Below, in pieces: positions 53,682 through 63,652 of a DNA stretch of 64,000 nucleotides. This stretch comes from Gordonia araii NBRC 100433 (lineage in GTDB: Bacteria > Actinomycetota > Actinomycetes > Mycobacteriales > Mycobacteriaceae). The position numbers and the translations under genes were made by a program. The stretch covers positions 1 through 64,000 of the forward strand of contig NZ_BAEE01000061.1 in assembly GCF_000241265.1 (NCBI RefSeq). The letters run 5' to 3'. The notes under the pieces were generated by a model. That model saw only the letters and a list, made by a program, of their open reading frames with translations, did no database searches and was not told the DNA's origin. The stretch's first letter is position 1. Every line of letters starts with the position of its first letter.

Positions 53682-54329
53682 TCAGGTGCCGCGCACGACG
53701 GCGACGGCGAAGCCGTCCCAGCCCTTCACCCCGACGGTCTGCAGCGCGGTCGCGTCCAGGCGCGGGTCGCTGCCCAGGATCTCCAGCGTGCGGCGCGTGC
53801 CGTCTCCGTCGGGACTCTCCTCCTCGATCCGCCGCACGACATTGTCGACGACGATGATCGCGCCGGGCTTCGTGAGCCGCAGCGACCACTCCAGGTAGTT
53901 CGGGTTGTTCGCCTTGTCCGCGTCGAGGAAGACGAGGTCGAACGGTCCGGTGACGGTGGGCAGCGTCTCCAGGGCCGCGCCGACGAGGACCTCGACACGG
54001 TCGGCCAGGCCGGCGGTGCGCAGACTCGCGGCCGCGACATCGGCGTGTTCGCGTTCGCTTTCGAGACTGACCACCAGCCCGTCCGCGCCGACGGCCTTGG
54101 CCAGCCACGCGGTGCTGTACCCGCCCAGCGTCCCGACCTCCAGTGCCCGGCGGACATTGCCGATGCGGGCGAGCAGGTAGAGGAATTTGCCCTCGTTGGG
54201 GGAGACGGCGATGTCGGGTAGCCCGCCGTCGGCCTGAGCTTGGCGGATGAAATCGAAATCCGCGGCGTCGTCGGCGACGGTTCGCGTCAGGTATTCGTCA
54301 GTCCTTGTCCACAACTGTTCGGCGTCCAC
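53682..54329 (-). CDS. SAM-dependent O-methyltransferase (family 3, Rv1220c-like)
   Basis: 215 residues. The SAM-binding motif is RALEVGTLGGYSTAWLAKAV, followed by the acidic residue in VVSLESE, the metal/catalytic FDLVFLDADKANNPNYLEWS and the later IIVVDNVVRRI. This is the class I, catechol-OMT-like family 3 plan. It may methylate a small phenolic or antibiotic-like compound. It is convergent with dapC across the 48-bp repeats. Confidence 0.88.
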   Translation of the reverse strand: MDAEQLWTRTDEYLTRTVADDAADFDFIRQAQADGGLPDIAVSPNEGKFLYLLARIGNVRRALEVGTLGGYSTAWLAKAVGADGLVVSLESEREHADVAAASLRTAGLADRVEVLVGAALETLPTVTGPFDLVFLDADKANNPNYLEWSLRLTKPGAIIVVDNVVRRIEEESPDGDGTRRTLEILGSDPRLDATALQTVGVKGWDGFAVAVVRGT

Positions 54330-54360
54330 CCCGCCAACGCTACGCCGAGCCGACCGCTCC

Positions 54361-54420
54361 TCCCGCGCCGTTTCGCCCTTCCCGCACCGATCGCTGCGGG
54401 AAGAGCGAAAGCGTGCGGGA
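54361..54420. repeat. Large imperfect hairpin directly after the dapD stop (dispersed hairpin family)
   Basis: 26-base arms (54361-54386 and 54395-54420) match at 21 of 26 positions around an 8-base loop CCGATCGC. The arms hold TTTCGC..CTTCCCGCA and its complement. It begins right at the dapD stop, so it may terminate dapD. It shares its layout with 14402-14459. Confidence 0.65.
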
Positions 54421-55374
54421 TCAGTTGTGCTTGTGCAGCGCGTCGTTCAGGGCGATGCCGTCACCCTTCCACGGCACCACCTCGACGACGCCGGTCGTGC
54501 TGTTGCGGCGGAACAGGATGTTCGACTGCCCGGCCAGGTCTCGCGCCTTGACCTCGGTGCCATCGGGTCCGACGACCTTCGTCCCCGCGGTGATGTAGAG
54601 GCCCGCTTCGATCACGCAGTCGTCGCCGAGCGGGATCCCGCAGCCGGAGTTCGCGCCGAGCAGGCAGCGCTTGCCGAGGGAGATGATCTCCTTGCCGCCG
54701 CCCGACAGCGTGCCCATCGTCGACGCACCGCCGCCGATGTCGGATCCTTCGCCGATGACGACGCCCGCCGAGATGCGGCCCTCGACCATCGAGTTCCCGA
54801 GCGTGCCGGCGTTGAAGTTCACGAAACCTTCGTGCATGACGGTCGTGCCCTCGGCCAGGTGGGCGCCGAGGCGGACGCGATCGGCGTCGCCGATGCGCAC
54901 GCCGGAGGGGATCACGTAGTCGACCATGCGCGGGAACTTGTCGATCGCATACACGGTGACCTGGCCGCGGGCGCGCAGCTTGGCCCGGACCTCCTCGAAA
55001 CCCTCGGTCTTGCAGGGGCCGAAGCTGGTCCACACGACGTTGCTGAGGATCCCGAACTGGCCGTCGAGGTTGACCGCGTGCGGTGCGACGAGCCGGTGGC
55101 TGAGCAGATGCAGGCGCAGGTACACATCGTGGGCGTCGGCGGGGGCCGACGAGAGGTCGACGATGGTCGTGCGCACCGCGACGGTCCGAACGCCGCGGTC
55201 GGCATCGGTCCCTACCAGCGGTGCCAGCGTCTCGGGCACGTCTGCGCCGTCGAGCACCTTCGTGCCCGACGAGGAGACGACCCCGAGCTCGGGCTCGGGA
55301 AACCAGGTGTCCAGGACGGTGTCATCGTCGGCGATCGTTGCGATCCCGACCGCGAATGCTCCTTGGTTGCTCAC
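54421..55374 (-). CDS. dapD: 2,3,4,5-tetrahydropyridine-2,6-dicarboxylate N-succinyltransferase
   Basis: 317 residues, full length for the actinobacterial type (Rv1201c). The N-terminal domain (ELGVVSSSGTKVLDGADVPE) and the left-handed beta-helix hexapeptide repeats (FNAGTLGNSMVEGRISAGVV, SDIGGGASTMGTLSGGGKEI, LGANSGCGIPLGDDCVIEAG) are present. It transfers succinyl from succinyl-CoA to tetrahydrodipicolinate in the lysine/meso-DAP pathway. It is transcribed away from dapE, with the DUF485-actP pair between them. Confidence 0.95.
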   Translation of the reverse strand: MSNQGAFAVGIATIADDDTVLDTWFPEPELGVVSSSGTKVLDGADVPETLAPLVGTDADRGVRTVAVRTTIVDLSSAPADAHDVYLRLHLLSHRLVAPHAVNLDGQFGILSNVVWTSFGPCKTEGFEEVRAKLRARGQVTVYAIDKFPRMVDYVIPSGVRIGDADRVRLGAHLAEGTTVMHEGFVNFNAGTLGNSMVEGRISAGVVIGEGSDIGGGASTMGTLSGGGKEIISLGKRCLLGANSGCGIPLGDDCVIEAGLYITAGTKVVGPDGTEVKARDLAGQSNILFRRNSTTGVVEVVPWKGDGIALNDALHKHN

Positions 55375-55467
55375 GGTCGGAAATCCTACCCGTGTCCGCG
55401 AGACGGCCCTTGGCTGCTAGCGTCGCAGCACCGCCGTGTGATCGGCGCCACATCAGAGGAGGATGCT

Positions 55468-55836
55468 GTGTCCGACCCAGACGATCAGCCCGAGCGGCTC
55501 ACCCCGAGCGACGATGAGTTCCTCGCGGCCGCCGCCAGTCCCGAGTTCGAGACGTTGCGGCGGACCTTGCGGCGGTTCGTCTTCCCGATGACCGTCTTCT
55601 TCCTCGTCTGGTACACGACGTACGTCCTACTCGGCGCCTTCGCGCACGACTTCATGGCGACCCCGGTGTGGGGGAGGATCAACGTGGGCCTCATCCTCGG
55701 CCTGCTGCAGTTCGTCACCACCTTCGCCATCACCGCCGCCTACATCCGTTTCGCCGATCGCAAGCTCGACCCGGCCGCCGAGGCCGTCCGTAAACGCTTC
55801 GCCGACGGCGACTTTCAGGCCGGGGCAGCGCGATGA
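55468..55836 (+). CDS. DUF485 family membrane protein
   Basis: 122 residues from GTG 55468, 5 bp after GAGGAGG. Two membrane segments (VFPMTVFFLVWYTTYVLLGA and INVGLILGLLQFVTTFAITA) and YIRFADRKLDPAAEAVR identify DUF485, the usual small partner gene of acetate permeases. It is coupled to actP by ATGA. Confidence 0.9.
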   Translation: MSDPDDQPERLTPSDDEFLAAAASPEFETLRRTLRRFVFPMTVFFLVWYTTYVLLGAFAHDFMATPVWGRINVGLILGLLQFVTTFAITAAYIRFADRKLDPAAEAVRKRFADGDFQAGAAR

Positions 55837-57461
55837 CGGTGATCGCCGCCGAATCGGCGGTCGGCAACCCCGCCGTCAACATGGCGATCTTCGTCGCCTT
55901 CGTCGCGGTCACGCTCTTCGTGGTGATCCGGGTCAGCCGCAACAACTCCACGGCGTCGCAGTTCTTCATCGGCGGCAGCTCCTTCTCCGGCCAGCAGAAC
56001 GGCGTCGCGATCGCCGGCGACTATCTCTCGGCGGCCAGCTTTCTCGGGATCGCCGGGGCCATCGCCATCTACGGGTACGACGGATTCCTGTACTCGATCG
56101 GATTTCTCGTCGCCTGGCTGGTCGCCCTGCTGCTGGTGGCCGAACTGTTGCGCAACACCGGCCGCTTCACCATGGCCGACGTGCTCAGCTTCCGGCTCAA
56201 TGAACGGCCGGTGCGCACGGCCGCGGCGATTTCGACGCTGACCGTCTCGTTGTTCTACCTGCTCGCGCAGATGGCCGGCGCCGGCGGATTGGTGGCACTG
56301 CTGCTTGATGTCGACTCCCGCGCCGGCCAGTCGATCGTCATCGCGGTGGTGGGTCTGCTGATGATCGCGTACGTGCTGATCGGCGGCATGAAGGGCACGA
56401 CGTGGGTGCAGATCATCAAAGCGGTGCTGCTCATCACGGGTGCCGGCGTCATGACCGTCATCGTGCTCCTCAAGGTGGGCGTCAACGTCTCGGAACTGCT
56501 CGGTCTCGCCCAGGCCGAGATCGCGAAGTCCGCCGACGAGGCGGTGGCGGCGCGCGACGTTCTCGCGCCCGGCGCCAAATACGGCGAGTCGATGATGACG
56601 AAGGTGGATTTCCTCTCGCTGGCCATCGCACTCGTGCTCGGCACCGCCGGACTGCCACACGTGCTGATGCGCTTCTACACCGTCCCGACCGCCAAGGAGG
56701 CGCGTCGCTCGGTGGTCTGGGCGATCGGGCTCATCGGCGCCTTCTACCTGTTCACCCTGATCCTCGGTTACGGTGCCGCCGCCTTCGTCGGTCCCGACAA
56801 GATCTTGGCCGCCGCCGGGAAGGAGAACGCCGCCGCTCCGCTGTTGGCGCTCGAACTCGGCGGGACGATCCTGCTGGGCGTGATCTCCGCGGTAGCCTTC
56901 GCGACCATCCTGGCGGTCGTTGCCGGACTGGCGATCACGGCATCGGCATCCTTCGCTCACGACATCTACGCCAGCGTCATCAAACGCGGCCACTGCAGCG
57001 GCGAGGAGCAGGTGCGAGTCTCGCGCATCACCGTCGTGGTGCTGGGCATCCTCGGCATCATCCTCGGCATCCTGGCCAACGGCCAGAACATCGCCTTCCT
57101 GGTCGCGCTGGCCTTCGCGGTCGCCGCGTCGGCGAACCTGCCGACGATCCTCTACTCGCTGTATTGGCGCCGGTTCAACACACGCGGCGCGTTGTGGAGC
57201 ATGTACGGCGGATTGGTGTCGGCGATCGTGCTGATCGTGTTCTCGCCGGCCGTCTCTGGGAGTCCTAGCGCCATGCTTCCCAGCGTCGACTTCCACTGGT
57301 TTCCGCTGCAGAACCCCGGACTGGTCTCGATCCCACTGGCGTTTCTGCTCGGCATCGTCGGGACACTCACCTCGCCCGACCGCGGCGATCCGGCGCGCAA
57401 CGCCGAAATGGAGGTCCGTTCGCTCACCGGAGTTGGCGCACACGGTGCCGTCGCGCACTAG
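55833..57461 (+). CDS. actP: Cation/acetate symporter (SSS family, ActP-like)
   Basis: 542 residues with about 13 membrane segments. NSTASQFFIGGSSFSGQQNG, AGDYLSAASFLGIAGAIAIY, GTAGLPHVLMRFYTVPTAKE and SFAHDIYASVIKRG are conserved marks of ActP-type solute:sodium symporters. It likely imports acetate or a similar short carboxylate together with its DUF485 partner. It lies within the dap cluster, 50 bp before dapE. Confidence 0.93.
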   Translation: MTVIAAESAVGNPAVNMAIFVAFVAVTLFVVIRVSRNNSTASQFFIGGSSFSGQQNGVAIAGDYLSAASFLGIAGAIAIYGYDGFLYSIGFLVAWLVALLLVAELLRNTGRFTMADVLSFRLNERPVRTAAAISTLTVSLFYLLAQMAGAGGLVALLLDVDSRAGQSIVIAVVGLLMIAYVLIGGMKGTTWVQIIKAVLLITGAGVMTVIVLLKVGVNVSELLGLAQAEIAKSADEAVAARDVLAPGAKYGESMMTKVDFLSLAIALVLGTAGLPHVLMRFYTVPTAKEARRSVVWAIGLIGAFYLFTLILGYGAAAFVGPDKILAAAGKENAAAPLLALELGGTILLGVISAVAFATILAVVAGLAITASASFAHDIYASVIKRGHCSGEEQVRVSRITVVVLGILGIILGILANGQNIAFLVALAFAVAASANLPTILYSLYWRRFNTRGALWSMYGGLVSAIVLIVFSPAVSGSPSAMLPSVDFHWFPLQNPGLVSIPLAFLLGIVGTLTSPDRGDPARNAEMEVRSLTGVGAHGAVAH

Positions 57462-57511
57462 AGCCACTGGCGACCGGCTAGCGGCGGCGTCGCCCCGGTA
57501 CGGTGATCACC

Positions 57512-58636
57512 ATGGCTCTTGACCTGCGCGCCGACCCGGCGTTGCTCACCGCTGCGCTCATCGACATCGCCAGCCCGTCGCGCGAGGAGGAGGCGATCGC
57601 CGACGCGGTGGCCGCGGCACTGCACGCACAGACCGACGGCTTCGAAATCGTCCGCGACGGTAACCGGGTGCTGGCCAGGACGAGTCTCGGGCGCGAGCGG
57701 CGCGTGCTGCTGGCCGGACACCTCGACACCGTGCCGATCGCCGACAACGTGCCGCACCGGTGGGAGAAGCGAACCGACTCGGCCGCCGGCGATCCCGGAG
57801 CCGGTGACATCATCCACGGGTGCGGCAGCGTCGACATGAAGTCGGGCGACGCGGTGTTCCTGCACCTGGCCGCGACCCTGGAGAATCCGCGCCACGACCT
57901 CACGCTGGTCTTCTACGACTGCGAGGAGATCGCGGCGAAGTACAACGGTCTCGGGGTGATCGAACGGGAGCGGCCGGAGTGGCTCGACGCCGACGTCGCG
58001 ATTCTCGGCGAACCGACCGGAGGACTCATCGAGGCGGGGTGCCAGGGCACGCTGCGGGTGCGGGTGAGCACCTCCGGTGTGCGGGCCCACACCGCGCGAG
58101 CCTGGATGGGGGACAACGCCATTCACCGGTTGTCCGGCTTGCTCGGCGTCCTCGCGGACTATGAGCCGCGTCGCGTCGACATCGACGGCTGCGAGTACCG
58201 CGAGGGGCTGCAGGCCGTCGCGGTGAACGGCGGTGTCGCGGGCAACGTCGTGCCCGACGAGGCGAGCGTCGACATCAACTTCCGCTTCGCGCCCGACCGC
58301 ACCCCGGACCAGGCGCTGGCCCACGTGCGCGAGGTCATCGCGTCGGCGCCCGGCGGAGCCGACCTCGCCGTGGAGTTGACCGATTCGGCCGCCGGGGCGC
58401 TGCCCGGTCTGTCGAACCCCGCGGCGGCCGAGCTGGTGGCCGCCGCGGACAACCGCTTCCGCGCGAAATACGGCTGGACCGACGTCTCCCGGTTCGCCGC
58501 ACGCGGCATCCCGGCCGTCAACTTCGGCCCGGGCGACCCGAGCATCGCCCACCGGCGCGACGAACACGTCGCCGTCGCGGAGATCCACGCGGTGCACCGG
58601 GTGCTGCGCGACTACCTGACGGGGGACCGGTCATGA
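57512..58636 (+). CDS. dapE: Succinyl-diaminopimelate desuccinylase
   Basis: 374 residues from the ATG at 57512; GTG 57503 adds three residues. M20 peptidase-family zinc site: [47 protein letters not shown] and the late [14 protein letters not shown]. It closely follows M. tuberculosis DapE in my recollection. It removes succinate from N-succinyl-LL-DAP to give LL-DAP. The stop overlaps the next gene (ATGA). Confidence 0.95.
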   Translation: MALDLRADPALLTAALIDIASPSREEEAIADAVAAALHAQTDGFEIVRDGNRVLARTSLGRERRVLLAGHLDTVPIADNVPHRWEKRTDSAAGDPGAGDIIHGCGSVDMKSGDAVFLHLAATLENPRHDLTLVFYDCEEIAAKYNGLGVIERERPEWLDADVAILGEPTGGLIEAGCQGTLRVRVSTSGVRAHTARAWMGDNAIHRLSGLLGVLADYEPRRVDIDGCEYREGLQAVAVNGGVAGNVVPDEASVDINFRFAPDRTPDQALAHVREVIASAPGGADLAVELTDSAAGALPGLSNPAAAELVAAADNRFRAKYGWTDVSRFAARGIPAVNFGPGDPSIAHRRDEHVAVAEIHAVHRVLRDYLTGDRS

Positions 58637-59406
58637 GCGAGACCACCTCGGACCCCGGCCGCTACGTCGGCCCCACCTGGCTGTGCGCCGACACCGCCGA
58701 CCTCGAGATCACCTCCGATCGGCGGTTGCTCAACCGGCGGCCGCCGCGAACGACCGCCGACGTCAACCAGGTCAAGATCGACGACTCGTGGCGCGTGTTG
58801 CGGATCCAGTCGGAGTTCGTCGCCGGCTTCGACGCGCTGCTGCACGTCGAGGACGCGGTCACCGTCTTCGGATCGGCTCGCACCCGACTGGGCACCGAGG
58901 CCTACGAACTCGGCGTCGACCTCGGTCGTGCGATCGGCGAGGCCGGCTACGCCGTCATCACCGGGGGCGGTCCGGGCAGCATGGAGTCGGTCAACCGGGG
59001 TGCCCGCCAGGCGGGGGCGCGCTCGATCGGTCTCGGCATCGAGTTGCCCTTCGAGCAGGGCCTCAACCCCTTCATCGACATCGGCGTCAACTTCCGCTAC
59101 TTCTTCGCGCGCAAGACGATGTTCATCAAGTACGCCCAGGCTTTCGTCTGCCTTCCGGGCGGGTTCGGCACCCTCGACGAGCTGTTCGAGGCGCTGACCC
59201 TCGTGCAGACGCACAAGGTCACCCAGTTCCCGATCATCCTGGTGGGCAGCGAGTTCTGGGGCGGGCTCGTCGACTGGATCCGCACCCGGCTCGTCGACGA
59301 AGCGATGATCAACGGCTCCGACGGCGACCTGCTCACCGTCGTCGACACCCCGGCCGAGGTCGTCGCCGTCCTCGAAGCGTCCCGGGCCGCGCGCGAGGAG
59401 GCATAG
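58633..59406 (+). CDS. LOG-family protein (TIGR00730 type), first of a tandem pair
   Basis: 257 residues. [33 protein letters not shown] and the signature [20 protein letters not shown] are the nucleotide-binding motifs of the lysine-decarboxylase-like LOG family. A 60-residue N-terminal extension distinguishes it from the shorter LOG encoded next. It is coupled to dapE. Some family members cleave nucleoside 5'-monophosphates at the N-glycosidic bond. Confidence 0.88.
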   Translation: MSETTSDPGRYVGPTWLCADTADLEITSDRRLLNRRPPRTTADVNQVKIDDSWRVLRIQSEFVAGFDALLHVEDAVTVFGSARTRLGTEAYELGVDLGRAIGEAGYAVITGGGPGSMESVNRGARQAGARSIGLGIELPFEQGLNPFIDIGVNFRYFFARKTMFIKYAQAFVCLPGGFGTLDELFEALTLVQTHKVTQFPIILVGSEFWGGLVDWIRTRLVDEAMINGSDGDLLTVVDTPAEVVAVLEASRAAREEA

Positions 59407-59946
59407 TTGGCCGCGATCTGTGTCTACTGCGCGTCCGGACGGCACGTACCGCAGCGCTACCTCGACCTCGCCGTCGACCTGGGCACCGCACTCGGCGAGG
59501 CGGGGCACACGCTCGTCAGCGGCGGCGGCAACGTCTCCATGATGGGCGCCGTCGCCGGTGCGACGCGGGCCGCCGGGGGCAAGACCGTCGGGATCATCCC
59601 GGGGCATCTCGTCGACCGGGAGGCCGCCGATCGGGACAGCGACGAACTCGTCGTCACCGAGACGATGCGCGAACGCAAGCGGCTGATGGAGGAGCGCGCC
59701 GACGGGTTCATCACGCTGCCCGGCGGGATCGGGACTCTCGAGGAACTCTTCGAGACGTGGACCGGCGGGTTCCTCGGCGAGCACGACAAGCCGGTCGTCC
59801 TCCTCGACGCCGACGGTTTCTACCGTCCGCTCCTGCAATGGCTCACGGATCTGCGCGGCGAGGGCTTCGTCACCGACGAGGCGCTGGACCGCCTGCTGAT
59901 CGCCGGTTCGGTGGCGGGTGCTGTGACGCTCGTTACCCAACAGTAA
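59407..59946 (+). CDS. LOG-family cytokinin riboside 5'-monophosphate phosphoribohydrolase (Rv1205-like)
   Basis: 179 residues from TTG 59407, the base after the previous stop, with GAGGAGG upstream. AICVYCASGRHVPQ, VSGGGNVSMMGAVAGATRAA, RKRLMEERADGFITLPGGIG and TLEELFETWT match LOG enzymes, including the PGGxGTxxE active-site motif. The M. tuberculosis homolog Rv1205 releases cytokinin bases, whose breakdown gives aldehydes that are toxic in the presence of nitric oxide. It is the second of two adjacent LOG genes. Confidence 0.9.
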   Translation: MAAICVYCASGRHVPQRYLDLAVDLGTALGEAGHTLVSGGGNVSMMGAVAGATRAAGGKTVGIIPGHLVDREAADRDSDELVVTETMRERKRLMEERADGFITLPGGIGTLEELFETWTGGFLGEHDKPVVLLDADGFYRPLLQWLTDLRGEGFVTDEALDRLLIAGSVAGAVTLVTQQ

Positions 59947-59978
59947 GATTGCTGGGAACCATCGACGAGGGGACGAAA

Positions 59979-61757
59979 ATGGCGAACTCCGCGACCAAAA
60001 AGGTGCGGTTGACCGACCTGGCGAAGGGTGTGGTGGACATGGTTCCATCGGCACCGCTGATGCTGAAACACGCGCCCGGCCTGATCCATCGGCCGGCCGA
60101 TGCCCGCAGGACCATCGGCAGCATCTTCCAGCGCCACGCCGGCCGCCACCCGGAGCGGCCCTTCGTCCGCTTCGAGGGCAACACCACGACCTATGGCGAG
60201 GCCAATGCCATCGTCAACCGTTACGCGGCGCAGCTCGCCGCCGACGGGGTCGGTGTCGGCGACGTCGTTGCGCTGCTCGGCAAGAATTCGCCGACGCTGC
60301 TCTACCTGACCCTGGCGACGGTCAAGCTCGGCGCCATCGCCGGGATGATGAACTACAACCAGCAGGGCGAGATCGCCGACCACTCGATGAAGCTGCTCGG
60401 TGCGAAGGTCCTGGTCCACGACCCGGACTGTGCGGAATCCTTCGAGTCGATCTCGCCGACCGTCCGGCCCGAGCACGTCTACGGCTACGCCGAGTTCGAC
60501 GAGCTGTCGTCGACGCGTCCGGCGACCAATCCCGAGGTGACCGAGACCCTGCCGGCGTCGACCAACGCCTTCTACATCTTCACGTCGGGGACGACCGGCC
60601 TGCCGAAGGCCAGCGTCATGTCCCACAACCGGTGGCTGGCCAACATGTCCGGCATCGGCGGTATGGCGGTACGCCTGCGTAGCACCGACACGATGTACAT
60701 TCCGCTGCCGCTCTACCACAACAACGCGCTGTCGGTGTCGCTCGGCGCGGTGCTCGCAGCGGGCGCGACGGTCGCGATCGCCAAGCAGTTCTCGGCGTCG
60801 AGGTTCTGGGACGACATCATCCTCAACCGCGCGACCGCGTTCTGCTACATCGGCGAGCTGTGCCGCTACCTGCTCGCGCAGCCTCCGAAGCCGACCGACC
60901 GCACCCACGGCGTGCGCCTGGCCGTCGGCAACGGGATGCGCCCGGAGATCTGGGACGAGTTCGTCGAACGGTTCGGCGTGAAGCGGATCGTCGAGTTCTA
61001 CGGTGCGAGTGAGCTGAACCTGGCCTTCGTGAACGTCTTCACGGTCGCCAAGACCGCCGGCTTCTGCCCGCTGCCGTTCAAGGTCGTCGCCTACGACCAG
61101 GAGACCGGCGAGCCGAAACGCGACGGCAGCGGGCGGCTGCGTACCGTGCGCAAGGGCGAGCCCGGCCTGCTGATCTCGCAGATCAGCGACCGCGTGCCGC
61201 TCGACGGCTACACCGACGCGAAGGCGACGGAGAAAAAGATCATCCGCGACGGGTTCAAGGCCGGCGACGAGTGGTTCAACTCCGGCGACCTCGTCCGCGA
61301 GGTCGGCTGGGGCCACATCGCGTTCGTCGACCGCCTCGGCGACACGTTCCGCTGGAAGGGCGAGAACGTGGCGACTACCGAGGTCGAGGGCGCGCTCGAC
61401 GGTCACGATACCGTCGAACAGTCCGTGGTCTACGGCGTCGAGGTCCCCGGCTGCGACGGCAAGGCCGGCATGGCCGCCGTCACCCTCGCCGACGGGGCGG
61501 AGTTCGACGGCAAGGGCCTCGCCGAGCACCTCTACCGGACGCTGCCGGCCTACGCGGTACCGCTGTTCATCCGCGTCATCGGTGCCGTGGAGGCGACGTC
61601 GACGTTCAAGACCCGCAAGGTCGATCTGCGCGACGAAGGGTTCACCGGCGTCGGCGACGACCCGCTCTACGTCCTTCGCGGCCGTGCCGACGGCTTCGTC
61701 GACGCCTACGACGACTATGCCGCCGACGTTGCCGCGGCCCGGGCACCCCGCGGCTGA
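59979..61757 (+). CDS. fadD6: Fatty acyl-CoA synthetase FadD6 type
   Basis: 592 residues from the ATG at 59979, preceded by GAGGGG. The AMP-binding motif FTSGTTGLPKASVMSHNRWL, then EFYGASELNLAF, SGDLVREVGWGHIAFVDRLG and FRWKGENVATTEVEG are complete. The N-terminus and length fit the very-long-chain FATP-like group (FadD6). It activates fatty acids with ATP and CoA, supplying envelope lipid synthesis or beta-oxidation. Position after LOG and before folP2 matches Rv1206. Confidence 0.93.
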   Translation: MANSATKKVRLTDLAKGVVDMVPSAPLMLKHAPGLIHRPADARRTIGSIFQRHAGRHPERPFVRFEGNTTTYGEANAIVNRYAAQLAADGVGVGDVVALLGKNSPTLLYLTLATVKLGAIAGMMNYNQQGEIADHSMKLLGAKVLVHDPDCAESFESISPTVRPEHVYGYAEFDELSSTRPATNPEVTETLPASTNAFYIFTSGTTGLPKASVMSHNRWLANMSGIGGMAVRLRSTDTMYIPLPLYHNNALSVSLGAVLAAGATVAIAKQFSASRFWDDIILNRATAFCYIGELCRYLLAQPPKPTDRTHGVRLAVGNGMRPEIWDEFVERFGVKRIVEFYGASELNLAFVNVFTVAKTAGFCPLPFKVVAYDQETGEPKRDGSGRLRTVRKGEPGLLISQISDRVPLDGYTDAKATEKKIIRDGFKAGDEWFNSGDLVREVGWGHIAFVDRLGDTFRWKGENVATTEVEGALDGHDTVEQSVVYGVEVPGCDGKAGMAAVTLADGAEFDGKGLAEHLYRTLPAYAVPLFIRVIGAVEATSTFKTRKVDLRDEGFTGVGDDPLYVLRGRADGFVDAYDDYAADVAAARAPRG

Positions 61758-61792
61758 TCAACGGTGCACGGCTGCCCGGTAGCGTGGATGCG

Positions 61793-62719
61793 GTGACCAC
61801 GACCCCGGGAGAACGCGGCCCGCTCACCTCGTTCCCGGCGCCGTCGACGACCACGCTGTGCGGACGGCCCGTGGCCGACGACCGGGCGCTGGTGATGGCG
61901 ATCGTCAACCGCACGCCCGACTCCTTCTACGACCGGGGGGCGAGTTTCGACGACGATGCCGCTCGTCGCCGGGTCGAGCAGGTGATCGCCGAGGGCGCCG
62001 ACATCGTGGACATCGGTGGAGTGAAGGCCGGGCCGGGCGAAAGCGTTGCGGCCGACGCCGAGGCCGAGCGGGTCGTCGGATTCATCGCGTGGGTGCGCGC
62101 CCAGTTCCCCGACGTGCTCATCAGCGTCGACACCTGGCGCGCGGCCGTGGCCGACCTCGCCTGCGACGCCGGTGCCGACCTCATCAACGACACGTGGGCT
62201 GGCGCCGACCAGGACCTGGTGGGCGTCGCCGCGCGACGCGGTGCCGGATTGGTCTGCTCGCACACCGGCGGAGCGACGCCGCGCACCCGCCCGCACCGCG
62301 TCCGCTACGGCGACGACGCCGACGGGGTGGTCGACGCGGTCGTCGCCGAGCTGACCGAGGCGGCGCGCAAAGCCGAGGCCGCCGGCGTGCGCGCCGACGG
62401 CATCATCGTCGATCCCACCCACGACTTCGGGAAGAACACCCACCACGGGCTGGCGCTGCTGCGCCGCACCGACCGGCTGGTGGCCACCGGCCGTCCCGTA
62501 CTCATGGCGTTGAGCAACAAGGATTTCGTCGGCGAGACCCTCGGGGTCGAGCTCGACGAGCGCCTCGACGGGACGCTCGCGGCGACGGCCTTGGCCGCCG
62601 AGCACGGCGCACGGATCTTCCGGGCGCACGAGGTCGCCGCGACACGTCGGGTCGTCGAGATGGTCGCGGCGATCACGGGCCGGCGCGGTCCGGTCCGAGC
62701 GGTTCGGGGGCTGGCATGA
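61793..62719 (+). CDS. folP2: Dihydropteroate synthase homolog FolP2
   Basis: 308 residues from GTG 61793; GTG 61784 is an alternative. The TIM-barrel DHPS plan is clear (VMAIVNRTPDSFYDRGASFD, ISVDTWRAAVADLACDAGAD, LINDTWAG, IIVDPTHDFGKNTHHGL). The substrate loop of true DHPS, GGESTRPG, is replaced by GGVKAGPGES, as in mycobacterial FolP2, which lacks DHPS activity. Its role is therefore probably not folate synthesis. It overlaps gpgS by 4 bp (ATGA), supporting a link to methylglucose lipopolysaccharide synthesis. Confidence 0.92.
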   Translation: MTTTPGERGPLTSFPAPSTTTLCGRPVADDRALVMAIVNRTPDSFYDRGASFDDDAARRRVEQVIAEGADIVDIGGVKAGPGESVAADAEAERVVGFIAWVRAQFPDVLISVDTWRAAVADLACDAGADLINDTWAGADQDLVGVAARRGAGLVCSHTGGATPRTRPHRVRYGDDADGVVDAVVAELTEAARKAEAAGVRADGIIVDPTHDFGKNTHHGLALLRRTDRLVATGRPVLMALSNKDFVGETLGVELDERLDGTLAATALAAEHGARIFRAHEVAATRRVVEMVAAITGRRGPVRAVRGLA

Positions 62720-63648
62720 GCGGCGCTGTGCCCGAGGTGCCCGGTGCGGCGATCGCGACCTGGGACCGCCCGGCGTGGTCGATCGCCGAGCTGACGGCGG
62801 CGAAGACGGGGCGCACCATCGCCGTCGTGCTGCCGGCACTCAACGAGGCCGACACGGTCGCCGGTGTCGTCGCCTCGATCCGCCCGCTGCTCGGCGGGCT
62901 GGTCGACGACTTGCTCGTGCTCGATTCCGGGTCCACCGACGACACCGCCGCGCAGGCCCGGGAGGCGGGAGCGCGCGTCGTCAGCCGCGAGGAGGCGCTG
63001 CCGCAGATCCCGCCCGTCGACGGCAAGGGCGAGGTGCTGTGGCGGTCGATCGCCGCGACCACCGCCGACATCCTCGTCTTCATCGACGCCGATCTGGTGT
63101 CGCCGGATCCGATGTTCGTGCCGAAGCTCGTCGGGCCGATTCTGACCCAGCCCAGCGTGCAGCTGGTCAAGGGCTACTACCGCCGGCCCTGGCGGACCGC
63201 GGCCCAGCACGTGGAGGACGGCGGCGGCCGGGTAACCGAACTCGTCGCGCGGCCGCTCCTCGCGGCGTTGCGCCCCGAGTTGTCCCATGTCGTGCAGCCC
63301 CTCGGCGGGGAGTACGCCGGTACCCGCGAGCTGCTGTCGTCGTTGCCGTTCGCGCCCGGGTACGGCGTGGAGATCGGACTGCTGATCGACACGCACGAAG
63401 CCCGGGGACCACAGGCCATCGGCCAAGTGAACCTCGGGGTGCGCATGCACCGGCACCGTCCGCTCACCGAACTCGGGGTGATGAGCCGCCAGATCGTGGG
63501 GACTTTGCTTCGTCGGTGCGGGATCGACGATTCGCAGGCGCCGCTCGTCCAGTTCGCCGCGGCACCGGACGGGTCCTTCGCCACTCAGGTGACCGAAACC
63601 GTCCTCGCCGACCGTCCGCCCATGGATTCGATTCTGATCCGGGAGTGA
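62716..63648 (+). CDS. gpgS: Glucosyl-3-phosphoglycerate synthase
   Basis: 310 residues. GT-A fold of family GT81: IAVVLPALNEADTVAGVVAS, DSGSTDDTAAQAREAGARVV, the metal motif FIDADLVSP and YGVEIGLLIDTHEARG. It transfers glucose from a nucleotide donor to 3-phosphoglycerate, the first committed step of methylglucose lipopolysaccharide synthesis (Rv1208 homolog). The start overlaps folP2. Confidence 0.95.
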   Translation: MSGAVPEVPGAAIATWDRPAWSIAELTAAKTGRTIAVVLPALNEADTVAGVVASIRPLLGGLVDDLLVLDSGSTDDTAAQAREAGARVVSREEALPQIPPVDGKGEVLWRSIAATTADILVFIDADLVSPDPMFVPKLVGPILTQPSVQLVKGYYRRPWRTAAQHVEDGGGRVTELVARPLLAALRPELSHVVQPLGGEYAGTRELLSSLPFAPGYGVEIGLLIDTHEARGPQAIGQVNLGVRMHRHRPLTELGVMSRQIVGTLLRRCGIDDSQAPLVQFAAAPDGSFATQVTETVLADRPPMDSILIRE

Positions 63649-63652
63649 TCCG

